DNA of 64,000 nucleotides from Rozella allomycis CSF55. Its lineage: Eukaryota; Rozellomycota. The position numbers and the translations under genes are program-made. This document shows positions 44,616 to 55,542 of the stretch, one piece after another (positions within the stretch are counted from its first letter, which is position 1; each line of letters begins with the position of its first letter). The stretch spans positions 62,001 to 126,000 of the forward strand of contig KE560848.1 in the NCBI GenBank assembly GCA_000442015.1, written 5' to 3'. Under the pieces are notes generated by a model that ran no database searches, was not told where the DNA came from, and saw nothing but the letters and a program-made list of their open reading frames with translations.

Positions 44616-45626
44616 CTAAGATTTATTTCCTAATGCTTCTCCAACTTTCACTTTGTCGCCAATTTGCTTTAAAAACTTAAACTCTCGAGGCCCTTCGAAA
44701 AGTAAAACGATCGTGGAGCCTAATTTAAACAATCCAATCTCTTGTCCTCTTTTTAATTCACAGTCGACATTTAAAGCTTCTGTTATCTTTTTCGAACCAA
44801 GAACAATTCCTTTATTTGTTTTAATATCTGTGTCAAGATGGAGCTGAATATTTCCAACATTGGTAGCCGCAACAGGAATCATGTTGAAATAGCCATATCT
44901 CCATTTACCAATCAAATTAATTCTTTCGTTTAAAGAAAACAGCCCTTTAATCTTTCTGAGTGCAATTGGATTAACAGAGAGTAAATCACCCTGTATGTGA
45001 CGAACCCGGAATAGATTCCATTCTGTTGGGGAGTGGAATCTATGATAGTCACCAGGGCCAAGATAAATAATACAGTAATGAAATAGTTGATTGGGATTTG
45101 ATGTAATAATATCTTCATTCATAAACTTTGACATGTTAAATTTAATTCCTTTTTATAAATTAATTTGCGTTTTACCTTTAATTTGTTCTATGGTATTGTT
45201 CTCAACAATTCCCTGGGATATTATTACTCCATCACTCGGGCTAATAAGATTCGCTTCTTCATCAATAGCTCTTTTGGACATGTCTATCTTTCTGGTAAAA
45301 TAATCTTGGAGACTTTCGTATTCTTCTAAATTTTTATTAACCAAGTCATCTAAATCACAACCGAACACTTTCGTGTAAAGTCCAAGGACTGGTTTTCTTA
45401 AGGGTCGTGGTAACTTGAGAGATGTAAATTTTCCCCATGAATAGGATATATATCTGGTTGGTATCAATTGAAGCAGCGCCAATTTCAAAGTAGACTCTGC
45501 CGTAACTTGTCTTTGTTCTCTAACATTCATAGCCGCCTGAACAACGAAACTGGCTACTATAGGTGACGATAAAACAAGTATTCTTTTCCTTCTAGTGTTA
45601 AACATTCCTGAAAAAAATCGTTTCAT
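44616..45626 (-). CDS. PSD1: phosphatidylserine decarboxylase, mitochondrial type
   Basis: Makes phosphatidylethanolamine from phosphatidylserine at the inner membrane. Two exons (intron 45149-45175). A basic N-terminus and a membrane helix (ILVLSSPIVASFVVQAAM) precede the catalytic part: SLQDYFTRKID, SPSDGVIISQG, the GPGDYHRFHSP motif, FNMIPVAATNVGNI, and the self-cleavage site LGST in FKLGSTIVLLFEGP, which creates the pyruvoyl group on Ser. All motifs are intact. Confidence 0.95.
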
Positions 45627-45676
45627 CTAGCCAAAATTCCACCCTGAAATTTCAAAGTAACCCCTGGCGAATTTTT

Positions 45677-47091
45677 ATGTTGGATAGAAATTTATTTCGT
45701 GCTGAATGTGGAGGAAACCCTGAATTAATAAGAGTTTCTCAAAGAAAAAGAGGTGCTTCTCCTCAAGTTGTCGATGAAATCATCGAAGATATCAAAAATT
45801 GGGTGGCAGGTATTCATGTCTAACAATAACCAACTTAGCCGATTTTGCTGTCAGCCAAATGAATAAAGAAATCAATAAAATTCAAAAAGAGATTGGTCAA
45901 AAGAAAAAGAACAAGGAAAATGCTGACGATTTAATCCAACAAAAATCTGATTTAGAAAAACAAAAAGAAGGGTTGTGTCAAGAAGAAAGACGCGTTTATC
46001 AACAAATGGAGGAAAAAATTATCAATGTTGGAAATATTGTCCACCCTTCAGTTGTTGATTCATTGGATGAAGCAAAAAATAAAATTGAGCGTTTGTATCC
46101 TGAAAATGAAGTTCCAGTTAAAAATGAAAAACTGTTGTATCACTTTGAAGTATTGAAAAAGTTGGACGGATTTGATACAGACAGGGGTGTCAAGGTTGTT
46201 GGACATCGCGGTTATTTCTTGAAGAACTGGGGAGTGCGTTTAAATCAAGCGTTAATAAACTATGCAACTGACTTTCTTTTCCAAAAGCAATACACCTTGC
46301 TTCAAACTCCATTCATGATGAAACGGGATATGATGGCAAAGACTGCTCAATTGTCTCAATTTGATGAAGAGCTTTACAAAGTTTCAGGTGATGGAGAAGA
46401 TAAATACTTGATCGCTACCTCTGAACAGCCAATTTCTGTTTTTCATGCAAACGAGTGGCTTGATCCAAAGGAACTTCCATTAAGATACGGAGGTTACTCA
46501 ACATGTTTTAGGAAAGAAGCTGGAGCGCACGGAAAAGATGTTGGTAAGAAACATTAAATTTCTCAATTTAAAGCTGGAATTTTTAGAATCCATCAATTCG
46601 AAAAAGTTGAGCAATTTTGCATCACTGAACCTGAAAAGTCTTGGGATATGTTTGATGAAATGATTAAAACTTCTGAAGAATTTTATAAATCTTTAGATCT
46701 AAAGTTTAGAGTCGTCAGCATTGTGTCTGGAGCATTAAATAATGCTGCGGCCAAAAAGTATGACTTGGAAGCTTGGTTTCCCAGATTCGGTAACTATTAG
46801 ATTATTTTTAAATATAAGGTGAATATAGAGAGCTTGTCAGCTGTTCAAATTGTACCGATTATCAATCAAGAAGGCTAGAAATTAGATGTGGGTATTTTTA
46901 CATCATGTTCTTTACCTAAGATGGGTGATAGGGAAAAGAAATATGTTCATTGCTTAAATTCAACATTATGCGCAACGGAAAGAACTCTTTGCTGCATTTT
47001 AGAAAACTATCAAACTGAAACTGGGCTCAACGTACCAACTGTTCTTCGCCCTTACCTTGGTGGAATCAAATTTATTCCATATTTAAAATAA
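45677..47091 (+). CDS. cytosolic seryl-tRNA synthetase
   Basis: Class II aminoacyl-tRNA synthetase. Introns at 45810-45838, 46544-46573, 46790-46818 and 46892-46931. The N-terminal coiled-coil arm ([20 protein letters not shown]) contacts tRNA. Catalytic motifs are [15 protein letters not shown] (motif 1 area), [20 protein letters not shown] then QFEK (motif 2), and [20 protein letters not shown] (motif 3). Start [19 protein letters not shown] matches the eukaryotic cytosolic form. ATG at 45677 is 50 bases from the divergent PSD start and follows the string ACCCCTGG. Confidence 0.95.
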
Positions 47092-47155
47092 ACAGTTTAA
47101 GTTTTATCTACTTAATACATTGATATTTGACTCATTTATTCGCTATTTATTAATG

Positions 47156-47855
47156 TCACTTAATCTCAATTGGACAATCAGGTTGGTTTTTTGGATGGGC
47201 TATTGAAAATGCATCAATTCTACACAAACGCTCATTAATGGACTTAATTTTTGGAAACTTGTTCATGTCTACTGAAAACCTATTATCTTCTAATCATCAA
47301 CTAACCTCTCAGCATTATAGACTTGAGGAACCAAAAGTACATCCGCCATTGTTATATCATCCCCAACACAATATAACCCAGACGACTGAGTTAATACTTG
47401 TTCAATTGCTTTTATCAAGTTTAATATTAGTTACCTTCAAAACCCTTATTAATCCAAAAAGACCCCCATTCGTTTTTCTTTTCTACTTCGACTTCATTCA
47501 ATACTCTCAAGTTTTGAATTGGCTGAATATCACTAGCTATCATTTGAACTATTTCCCTGACTTTAGCTCTTTTAATTAGATCCTTAGGAAGCAATGGTAC
47601 GTTGTTGTATCTTTCCTCAAGAAATTCTAGAATCGCAACAGACTGACCAAGTATTATTGTCTGTCCGGATTCGTTTTTTAGTTCAATGGAAGGGACTAAA
47701 TGAGAAGGATTAATATGGGAATATTCTCCAGAGTTTTGTTCATTTTTTAAAAGATTAACCGGGACTATTTGGTATTCAATTTTCTTTAAATTTAATGCTA
47801 TTCGAACCCTCCAGGAGCATGAACTGCGATAATAGGAATACAATTTTAAGGCCAT
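47156..47855 (-). CDS. maleylacetoacetate isomerase / zeta-class GST
   Basis: Glutathione-dependent isomerase of tyrosine/phenylalanine catabolism. Three exons with introns at 47409-47434 and 47280-47305. It has the zeta-GST signature [11 protein letters not shown] (SSCx[WH]RVRIAL), [37 protein letters not shown] and [20 protein letters not shown]. Length about 215 residues fits the family. Confidence 0.93.
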
Positions 47856-47906
47856 AAAGTGATAAAGGTAAACGCCACAAAATTAATTTTAAAAGTTAAA
47901 TACACT

Positions 47907-48560
47907 TTATGAATTTAATCCCATTCTCTTTCTTTCACCTCCAAGCTGGAATATGTAAGTTAATAATATATATTACCACTCTTTTGACACGATCTAAAGC
48001 CGCTTCATTGCTAGATTTACAACTCGAGGTATTATATGGCGGTGATACAATGACTTCATCCATTACAACAATGTTCTTATTGTCCCATCTACATGGCAAA
48101 CTGTTGTTACTAATTCTAATTTTTACGTTTTGGATAAGGCATCAAAAACTTTTTGAGCTTCTGTAGTAACTCCAACACCCTTCTTTGATGCATCTATTCT
48201 TCTCTTGTAAACTTCTTTTGCTTCTCTTTCTGCTAATTTTTCTGCATGCAATTTTCTGACAGGGGGTGCTTTTAGCATTCTTGGATCTGAATATGGTGGC
48301 GACTTTAATCTTTCTGTTTTAATTATGCTTTTGGAATTTAAAACAATAAAGTCGCTTTTTGGCGTAACATGCGGTGGCAATGGTTGATTCAGAACATCGT
48401 CTGGTTTTCGCTGTAGAAATTAAGGATTTCACCAAAATATAAAATTTTGAATAACAAAAAGGATATCTAAAACAACAAAGAATTCATCATAAGCGTAAAT
48501 TTGACCCGTGTGTTTTCCTCCATGGACGGTAACAGTAATCCAGTCACCCAAGGAAAACAT
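47907..48560 (-). CDS. LSM12-like protein
   Basis: Four exons with introns at 48411-48455, 48101-48126 and 47946-47976. The N-terminal Sm-like part is MFSLGDWITVTVHGGKHTGQ then IYAYDE. The anticodon-binding-like domain has HAEKLAEREAKEVYKRRIDA, GVGVTTEAQKVFDALSKT, LPCRWDNKNIVVMDEVIVSP and PYN then RVKRV. This matches human LSM12, which works with ataxin-2 and poly(A)-binding protein in mRNA control. The C-terminus is slightly shorter than in human. Confidence 0.85.
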
Positions 48561-48650
48561 TATTGAGAAAATTACAAAAACGAAGAAATGAAATAATTTG
48601 AGGTGTATTTATTAGTGGTGATCTCAAATGTTTGTTTTCGGAATATTATT

Positions 48651-49567
48651 ATGGTACCTTACAACCAAAAGGATAAAAATGCGCAAAACAAAAAGACCGT
48701 GAAAGTTGCCAATATTGATCATCTTGCTTGTATGTATTACGGATTGATTTCCATCAAAATTTTAAAGAAACATGCCAAAATTCCTAAAGAAACTCAATTA
48801 GTTGACGAGACAGACGATATAAATTTCGAGTTTATTTCTCCCAACTCAAAAGTAAAAAAGAAACATTATTTTGTTAAGATTAGAGTGTGCGTTATACAAG
48901 AACTAAGAATGATGAAAAAATTGATGATAACAACACAAGTAAATCATTTGGACATAAAAAAACAACTGAAATGAAAAAGGAAAGTAAACTGGTAAGTGCA
49001 TACTTCATAATTTAGAGATTTCGCCCAGTATAAAACTACCTCCAATTCTTATATCGAATCGTAAAGTACATGGCTACTCGGATGGTTATCAAAAAAGAGC
49101 GACTGAAAATGATACACATAAGAAGAAACCTCATTACCAACTTCCAATTATACCGAGGCCTATTCACAAGAAAAAAGAAATCTTCAGCGTAATTGGACTT
49201 GTTGGATTTTAGTTGAGACCTTTAAATCCTTATTATCAGAACCAAGTTTCTGAAGAAAGAAAGAAAATACTTGATAATGTATATCAAAATAGAATGAAAA
49301 ATTACTTCTTTGGTCCCTACCATGGAGAAGATTTAAACAGAAAAATCGACCCCGTGGAGTTAAATTTAGCACAAAAAAATGAATCTAACCAGATTGGTGT
49401 AGATTACAGCGAAAATTGGCTTTTGAAGCCTGTAAAAAGAACAAAGGTATTATGGCGCTTAATCTTAAACCTAGGCCGACATTAATTTTGATAATTTTTT
49501 TGAAGGACGACCACATAGTGCACCACCAATGTCTGGAGGCTACTATGATCATCTTTTCAATAAATAA
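48651..49567 (+). CDS. hypothetical basic protein
   Basis: Five exons are proposed with introns at 48852-48883 (32), 48992-49017 (26), 49189-49212 (24) and 49447-49474 (28). Recognisable stretches are DHLACMYYGLISIKILKKHA, a low-complexity Lys/Asn/Thr region, ERKKILDNVYQNRMKNYFFG then PYHGED, and the tail FFEGRPHSAPPMSGGYYDHL. Composition and length suggest a scaffold or cytoskeletal protein, but I recognise no family. The 24-nt intron is the shortest I place with fair support. ATG lies 90 bases from the divergent LSM12 start. Confidence 0.5.
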
Positions 49568-49606
49568 ATGTGCTTCTCTTTTGAATATTATTTGTGATTT
49601 TTCAAA

Positions 49607-51080
49607 ATGAGCTCCCTTCAAGATTATCTACAGAAAAACTATAAGCAGTCGAAAAAGAAAAAAAATTCTTCAAAGAATGTGAAGATTATTGATAACGACG
49701 CGGATTTTATCAGTGAAAATCAAACTGAAAGCCATGATGATGGGGAATTAGTGAGCATCGCAATGCAGAGAGCTGAGCTCAGCGTTGATAATACAGCAAA
49801 GTTTAAGCCTGCTTTTACAAGTTCAAATTTAAAGAAATGGGATAACTTAAATGATTTAACAATTGACAGCAATACTTATAAATCACCTTGGGAAAAAGAA
49901 CAAATGGCTCCAAGACAATCTAGACATGATTCGGATAACGATATATCTCCTCCAAGAAGAAATAGACATGACTCTGATAATGATATGTCTCCTCCAAGAA
50001 GGAATAGACATGACTCTGATAATCCAAGAAGAAATAGACATGACTCTGTTAATGATATATCTCCTCCAAGAAGAAATAGACATGACTCTGATAATGATAT
50101 GTCTCCGCAAAGAAGAACTAGGCATGACTCTGATAATGATATGTCTCCTCCAAGAAGAAATAGACATGACTCTGATAATGATATGTCTCCGCAAAGAAGA
50201 ACTAGGCATGACTCTGATAATGATATGTCTCCTCCAAGAAGAAATAGACATGACTCTGATAATGATATGTCTCCGCAAAGAAGAACTAGGCATGACTCTG
50301 ATAATGATATGTCTCCTCCAAGAAGAAATAGACATGACTCTGATAATGATATGTCTCCGCAAAGAAGAACTAGGCATGACTCTGATAATGATATGTCTCC
50401 TCCAAGAAGAAATAGACATGACTCTGATAATGATATGTCTCCGCAAAGAAGAACTAGGCATGACTCTGATAATGATATGTCTCCTCCAAGAAGAACTAGG
50501 CATGACTCTGATAATGGGGAAAGTAAACACAATGCATCATCATCCCTCAAAAAGTATAATTCTGAAACTGCTAACACTATTGTAAGAGATCATACAGGCA
50601 AGAAAATTGATGTTGCAGATTCCCGCTCAAAAGCCGATATTGCAGACGAAAGGCATGATAAAGTCAAACTGATCAGCTACGGAATGAAACAATTACAAGA
50701 AAAAAGAGATAAGATTGATTTGCTTGAGAAAATGAAAAGCGCTAAATTTTCGAGGTAATGTTTACACTTTAATTTACATAGATATGCCGACGACGTTGAA
50801 TTAAACCAGAACCTGAAAGAAAAAACTCATTGGGATGATCCCTCTAGAACATGGTTAAAGGTACGAACAATGAATTTTAAATTTTTAGTCAACTAACAAG
50901 AAAGTTATCAAACAGGAGTATCAAGGCCCTTTTCCACCAAATCGTTTCAACATCAAACCCGGACATAAATGGGATGGTATTGATCGCTCTAATGGCTTTG
51001 AGAAGAAATATTTTGACCAACTATACATTAACAAAACCAGGGAGCATGAGGCTTACAAAATGGGATCGGTGGACATGTAG
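49607..51080 (+). CDS. BUD13: pre-mRNA-splicing factor BUD13
   Basis: Subunit of the RES complex (retention and splicing). Three exons with introns at 50755-50781 and 50861-50888. N-terminus [13 protein letters not shown]. The middle is a tandem array of [14 protein letters not shown] / [14 protein letters not shown] units. The C-terminus is highly conserved: [31 protein letters not shown], and [20 protein letters not shown] then [11 protein letters not shown]. Human BUD13 also has RHDSD..PPRR repeats, so the array is an ancient feature that has expanded here. Confidence 0.95.
49915..50515 (+). repeat. tandem repeat array inside BUD13
   Basis: About 14 copies of a 42-base unit coding [14 protein letters not shown]. 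Shorter units occur near 50020. From about 50060 on, an 84-base dimer (SPPRRN then SPQRRT) repeats almost without change. The units encode RS-like, phosphorylatable Ser-Pro sites. Confidence 0.9.
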
Positions 51081-51205
51081 TTAATCTTTGATTTTTTTAC
51101 ATGTAAAATAAATATTGTATTTATTCATTTCACTGATAATATTTTGAAAATTTACAAAAAAGGAATTTAAAAATTTCCAAATCCTTACCCTTGTAGAAAG
51201 AAAAA

Positions 51206-51859
51206 ATGAGCAGCAAACTTTCCGGAGCGATCGTGCGTCAAAACATTGCCGAACTTTTAAAAGGTTCACAAGAAAACAAGCGCAACTTTGTTGAAACTGT
51301 TGAGTTGCAAATTGGTTTAAAGAACTACGATCCACAAAGAGACAAACGTTTTTCAGGAACTGTCAAGCTTCCATACATTCCAAAGCCAAGAATGAACATT
51401 TGTATTCTTGGAGATGCTCACCATTGCGATGAAGCCAAAAAGATCCAAGTTGACTGCCTCTCTGTTGATGACTTGAAGAAATTCAACAAGAACAAGAAAG
51501 AAATCAAGAAATTGGCAAAGAAATACGACGCTTTCTTGGCTTCTGAAGCTTTGATCAAGTTGATTCCTCGTTTGTTAGGACCTGGTTTGAACAAGGCCGG
51601 TAAATTTCCAACTCCAATCTCTCACTCTGACAACTTGGAAGAAAGAATCAAAGATGTTAAGGCTACCATCAAATTTCAATTGAAGAAAGTTCTTTGCTTG
51701 GGTGTTGCTGTTGGACACGTCGAAATGACTGAAGATGAAATTGCCTCCAATGTTATCATGTCCGTCAACTTTCTTGTTTCATTGTTGAAGAAGAACTGGC
51801 AAAACGTAAAGTCTCTTTTCATTAAGAGCTCTATGGGCAAGCCATTCCGTATCTACTAA
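51206..51859 (+). CDS. RPL10A: 60S ribosomal protein uL1 (L10a)
   Basis: Intronless coding region of 217 residues. It forms the L1 stalk, which helps tRNA leave the E site. Motifs are [59 protein letters not shown] and the end [10 protein letters not shown]. Length equals human RPL10A. The stretch before the ATG ends ttgtag and could be a 5'UTR intron acceptor, but this is not certain. Confidence 0.97.
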   Translation: MSSKLSGAIVRQNIAELLKGSQENKRNFVETVELQIGLKNYDPQRDKRFSGTVKLPYIPKPRMNICILGDAHHCDEAKKIQVDCLSVDDLKKFNKNKKEIKKLAKKYDAFLASEALIKLIPRLLGPGLNKAGKFPTPISHSDNLEERIKDVKATIKFQLKKVLCLGVAVGHVEMTEDEIASNVIMSVNFLVSLLKKNWQNVKSLFIKSSMGKPFRIY

Positions 51860-51993
51860 TTTACCGCATTGGCCACCAAAGAAGAATTTTTTATTCTTCT
51901 CTTGGGAGCTCCAATAAATGCTCATTTTATTTATCTCTATTTTAAGTTCTTTATTTTTCCCATTTTTATCTCAGCCATTAAATTTTGGAATCT

Positions 51994-53532
51994 ATGAGAT
52001 TACTTGATATTGAGAAGAAAGGAAAGTTTTCAAATAACCATATAAAGTTGAAAAGACATTTTAGCTGTGTTAACGCTCTTTCCATAACTAACGGTGATGG
52101 CCAGTTCCTGGCCAGTGGTGGGGATGGTACTTACCATTTAAATCATGAAGTAGATAAAAGAGTTTTGGTGTCTGATCTTTATGATCCTGAATTTAAGATC
52201 AAAGAAACCTATTTAGGCCATCAGGTAAAGAACTTCTTAAGTAAAAAAAGAATAACATATTTTCATTATCGTTTTCATTGGATAACAAGCTTTTGTTTTC
52301 AGCTGGACTTGATAGCTTAACGTATCTACATGATAGAACTACGGGAGTGAGCACTGAGTATCGTGGGCATGATGGAGTAATAGATTTTACCTTTCATAAT
52401 AGCCTGTTTATTGTGTACAATCTTCTATTCATGATCTTAATATATTTTATACCACTTCGTAATAGTTATTGCATTGTTATAAAAGTGAAGATGGGGCAGT
52501 TTATGTCAGAGACACAAGAACAGATAAGCCAGTTTCTATTATTGATTATGATGTACCAATTCATTGTATACGTGAACATCCTTTTAAGAACAATGCATTA
52601 GTTATAAGTGGAAAGAGTGGCCATTTGGAGTAATTTATACATACCTGGAATAATTAAAGAATGTTGGACTTCAGAACATTAAACCAGACTCCTCATCCAA
52701 TATTGAAAGTAATTTAAAGATTTTCTATTTAAAGTACTCGACGAGCTTCAAAGACTGCTCCTCTAATAGAAGCATTCTGCCAACTGTGGGCAACGTTCAT
52801 TTCACAAAAGATGGCAGTAGATTTATGACTACAAATATGTCTGCCCTACCAATGATATATGATACATATGAATCCCATCCTCTTTATTGTTGCTATCATA
52901 AAAATTATCAAAACGTATGCACTATGAAACATCATTGCTTCGGTGGTCAGAATGATGAATTTATTATCGCTGGAAGTGATGATTACAATGTATACGTCTG
53001 GAAAACTCCTAACACTGATTCTCTAGTTACAAATAAGCAATATTTCAGTAAAGCTAATCCTTCGAACTGATCCAAGTTAAATCTGAGATCGAGGATTCAA
53101 CAAATTGGGTTCCATTAAGAGTTCACGATAAAGTAGATCAAGTTTTAAGAGGTAAATGTATTGACACCTCAATTAAAAGAAAATCAAAGTCACCCTAACA
53201 CTACCATCTATCACCCTGTGTTTCCGTGGATTCTAACTTCAGGTGTTGAAAAGACAATTGGCATTTATTCCCCTTTACCGATACCAACTACATTGCCGCC
53301 AGGTAATACTATTATAATGCTCAAATAAGTTTCTAAGGTCAACCAAGATGCCCGAAGAGATCTAGTGAGGCTTATTAGGGCAAGGCCAATTTTCTTGGCC
53401 TATCTCATGGCTAGAGATGGTCCAGATGATTCTCTGGATGAAGATCCGCGTACTTTGGCCCTTTTTGACATACTTAATGAAGATGAAAGTGACTATCAAG
53501 GTTACAATCACGAGGACGATGAAGAAGAATAA
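51994..53532 (+). CDS. WD40 protein, DCAF5 (WDR22)-like
   Basis: Ten exons with introns at 52127-52153, 52225-52250, 52377-52402, 52459-52485, 52630-52659, 52709-52734, 53048-53076, 53152-53179 and 53303-53329. WD repeats read HFSCVNALSITNGDGQFLAS then GGDDKRVLV, NNIFSLSFSLDNKLLFSAGL, HHCFGGQNDEFIIAGSDDYN then VYVW and FPWILTSGVEKTIGIYSP. This order, with the SG(V/I)EK..(K/G)I(W/Y)SP end, matches DCAF5, a substrate receptor of CUL4-DDB1 ubiquitin ligases. The C-terminal DEDPRTLALFDILNEDES is acidic. Confidence 0.82.
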
Positions 53533-53657
53533 ATTAGCATTTTGATTTTATTTAAACAGCTTTGGAATGAATTATTGAAGGACCTTTATCATTGTAGTCC
53601 TGTCGTGTAAGGCAGTATTTGCTGTCTCCAAAAACCATCTTTTCTTCGTACATAGTA

Positions 53658-54605
53658 TCAATTTACCTTTGACAAAATACATCCTCCAATAAAAGATGCA
53701 TGTACATTTTTGCCTCCTAAGGCCCCGAAATATTCTGGCACATTAATGTATTTGATTTCTTTGATCTGGAAATCATTAGAATTGTCAGATAAAGATTTTT
53801 TTAAATTTGCTTGAAATATATTCTTGAAATCAAACAGGTTAGAGATCCCTCCAGTCATTATAACGGCTTCGCATAATGTCGATCGCTTATCTAGATCGAC
53901 CTTGCTCATAACGATTTGAAATAACTCCATCAATTTTGATTTCTCAAAGAATATTTTAATAGAGTCATTAAATAAAACATTTGTTTTTGATTTTACAAAC
54001 TCGTTCTCTAATAAGTTAAATGCTGACGGCCTGGGAATATTTTTCGCCTCCAAATACTGGATTACACACCTGGAGCCAACATTGGATGCTTCCTGCCATG
54101 GAAGCATAACGATTCCATCAAGCACCGGTGTTATTACTGAATACACAATAAATGTAAGTTATTACCGCAATGATCAAAACCGACATCTATTATGAGCGCA
54201 TTTGTAGAATTCCCTGCACATGCAGCTGCCATAGCTTGATTTAAAATATATGAAAGAGGACTTTTAATTTCTTCAAATATTATTTTGGTGATTTCCTCCG
54301 CTGTTGGTCTTGTTGCATTGGATGGTACTACAAATAGAAGGGGTAAAGTCTGTAGTTGGTCTTCAGTGAAGATTTTAAGTAAAGAACCCTTCACGTGATT
54401 TGTAAAGAATTTTATATCTATTATTCTGCCACAATCATAGAGTTTTAATTTATGATCTATTTTCAACTACATTTCTTGTGTTGCAAACTCCTTACAATTT
54501 TCGGTTCTTCAAAGACAGAAGAAAGCCCAAGTTTTGTAGTGTAATTTCCTGTTTCAAAAATAATATAGTTCTAACTATAAAGGACTACAGTCTTTTTACA
54601 TCCAT
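53658..54605 (-). CDS. actin-related protein, subfamily uncertain
   Basis: Four exons with introns at 54571-54599, 54467-54495 and 54137-54165 (all 29 nt). Actin-fold motifs: MDNYIIFETGNYTTKLGLSS, ALIIDVGFDHC, AVIMTGGISNL and PEYFGALGGKNVHASFIGGC. At about 285 residues it is much shorter than actin, and the phosphate loops are weak, as in fungal Arp9 or Arp10. An RSC9-like gene in the same window makes a remodeller role attractive, but this is inference. The first exon is only MD. Confidence 0.65.
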
Positions 54606-54699
54606 GAAGAAATTTACAAAATCAAATTTCAAAAGGATCAATTATAAAAAATACTATAAGAAACTCATTTTAAAGTGTTCATTTATAACATGAAATGTT

Positions 54700-55321
54700 T
54701 ATTGTTCTTTGGCCATTTGTGCAGCTGGGAAGTCAAAAACGACTTCTTTGCCGGTGAGTTTCTTGTATACGCTGCTGAAAGTGTCGACTTTGTATTCAAC
54801 AGATTCCATATCTTTGCGATCCAAGAAGCTGAAATTAGGTCAAAGTATGTTTCTTACACTTTAATTTGGCGGGATCCGTCAACTTTAACGCGAAGTCTCT
54901 TTCCGATGATTTCAGCTGGGTAAACCAAGTCATCTAAGATTGCATCATGAACAGCAGCCAAGGTGCGGTTACGTGGTCTTGGTTGTTTTGATCTTGATTT
55001 ACGAGTTTCTCTTGGGAGAATTCTGCGTTGAGCAATGATTATAACATGACGGTCAGAGAATTTCTTTTCCAATTCACGAACAACACGGGATTGAACCTTG
55101 TGAACTTGCTTAATCAAAGGAACTGGAACGAAAACAGCGATAGCTTTGCGACCATGTCCAAGTTCAATTTCTTTTGCGGAGGTAATTTGAACTGGGCGTA
55201 ATTCTTTGCGGATTTCATCAGAAGAGTTTTCCAAATCAATTAAAGCTTCAGCGATTTTAACTTCTAAAGCATCTGGTTGTTCGCCAACTGGTTTAATAAT
55301 TTTAGTCAAAGCGGATGCCAT
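54700..55321 (-). CDS. RPS7: 40S ribosomal protein eS7
   Basis: Small-subunit protein eS7. Coding exons are joined across 54829-54857. Motifs: [60 protein letters not shown] then IGKR, and [18 protein letters not shown] 77-nt gt..ag segment (55322-55398) ends directly before the ATG and is best read as a 5'UTR intron. The last eight residues (AAQMAKEQ) extend beyond the human end. Confidence 0.95.
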
Positions 55322-55398
55322 CTAAAAATTAGTATAGTTCGGGTATAGTATAAAATATATAAAACTCAAAAAGCATCGTATAAAAGAAAAAGACTTAC
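55322..55398 (-). other. 5'UTR intron of eS7
   Basis: 77-nt segment beginning gtaagt and ending ttttag directly before the eS7 ATG. No upstream ATG is available, so it is best read as an intron of the untranslated leader. Confidence 0.7.
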
Positions 55399-55542
55399 CT
55401 TTGCTGGTTAAGACAAGGGTTTGTTGGAGGAAAATTTTTACTTTTTTCGAAATTTAAGAAAGTTGTCTTGGATGAAAATAATCCGATTAAGAATAATGGC
55501 TGCCCAAAAAATAAATTTGAGTTGGTTACCATATATTTCCCG

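Noticed and set aside
49915-50515. CRISPR-like repeat array
   Set aside because: The units are contiguous coding repeats without unique spacers inside a conserved BUD13 protein.
49876-50577. Long open frames on the other frames and strand of the BUD13 repeat
   Set aside because: They are periodic shadows of the 42-base repeat and carry no independent features.
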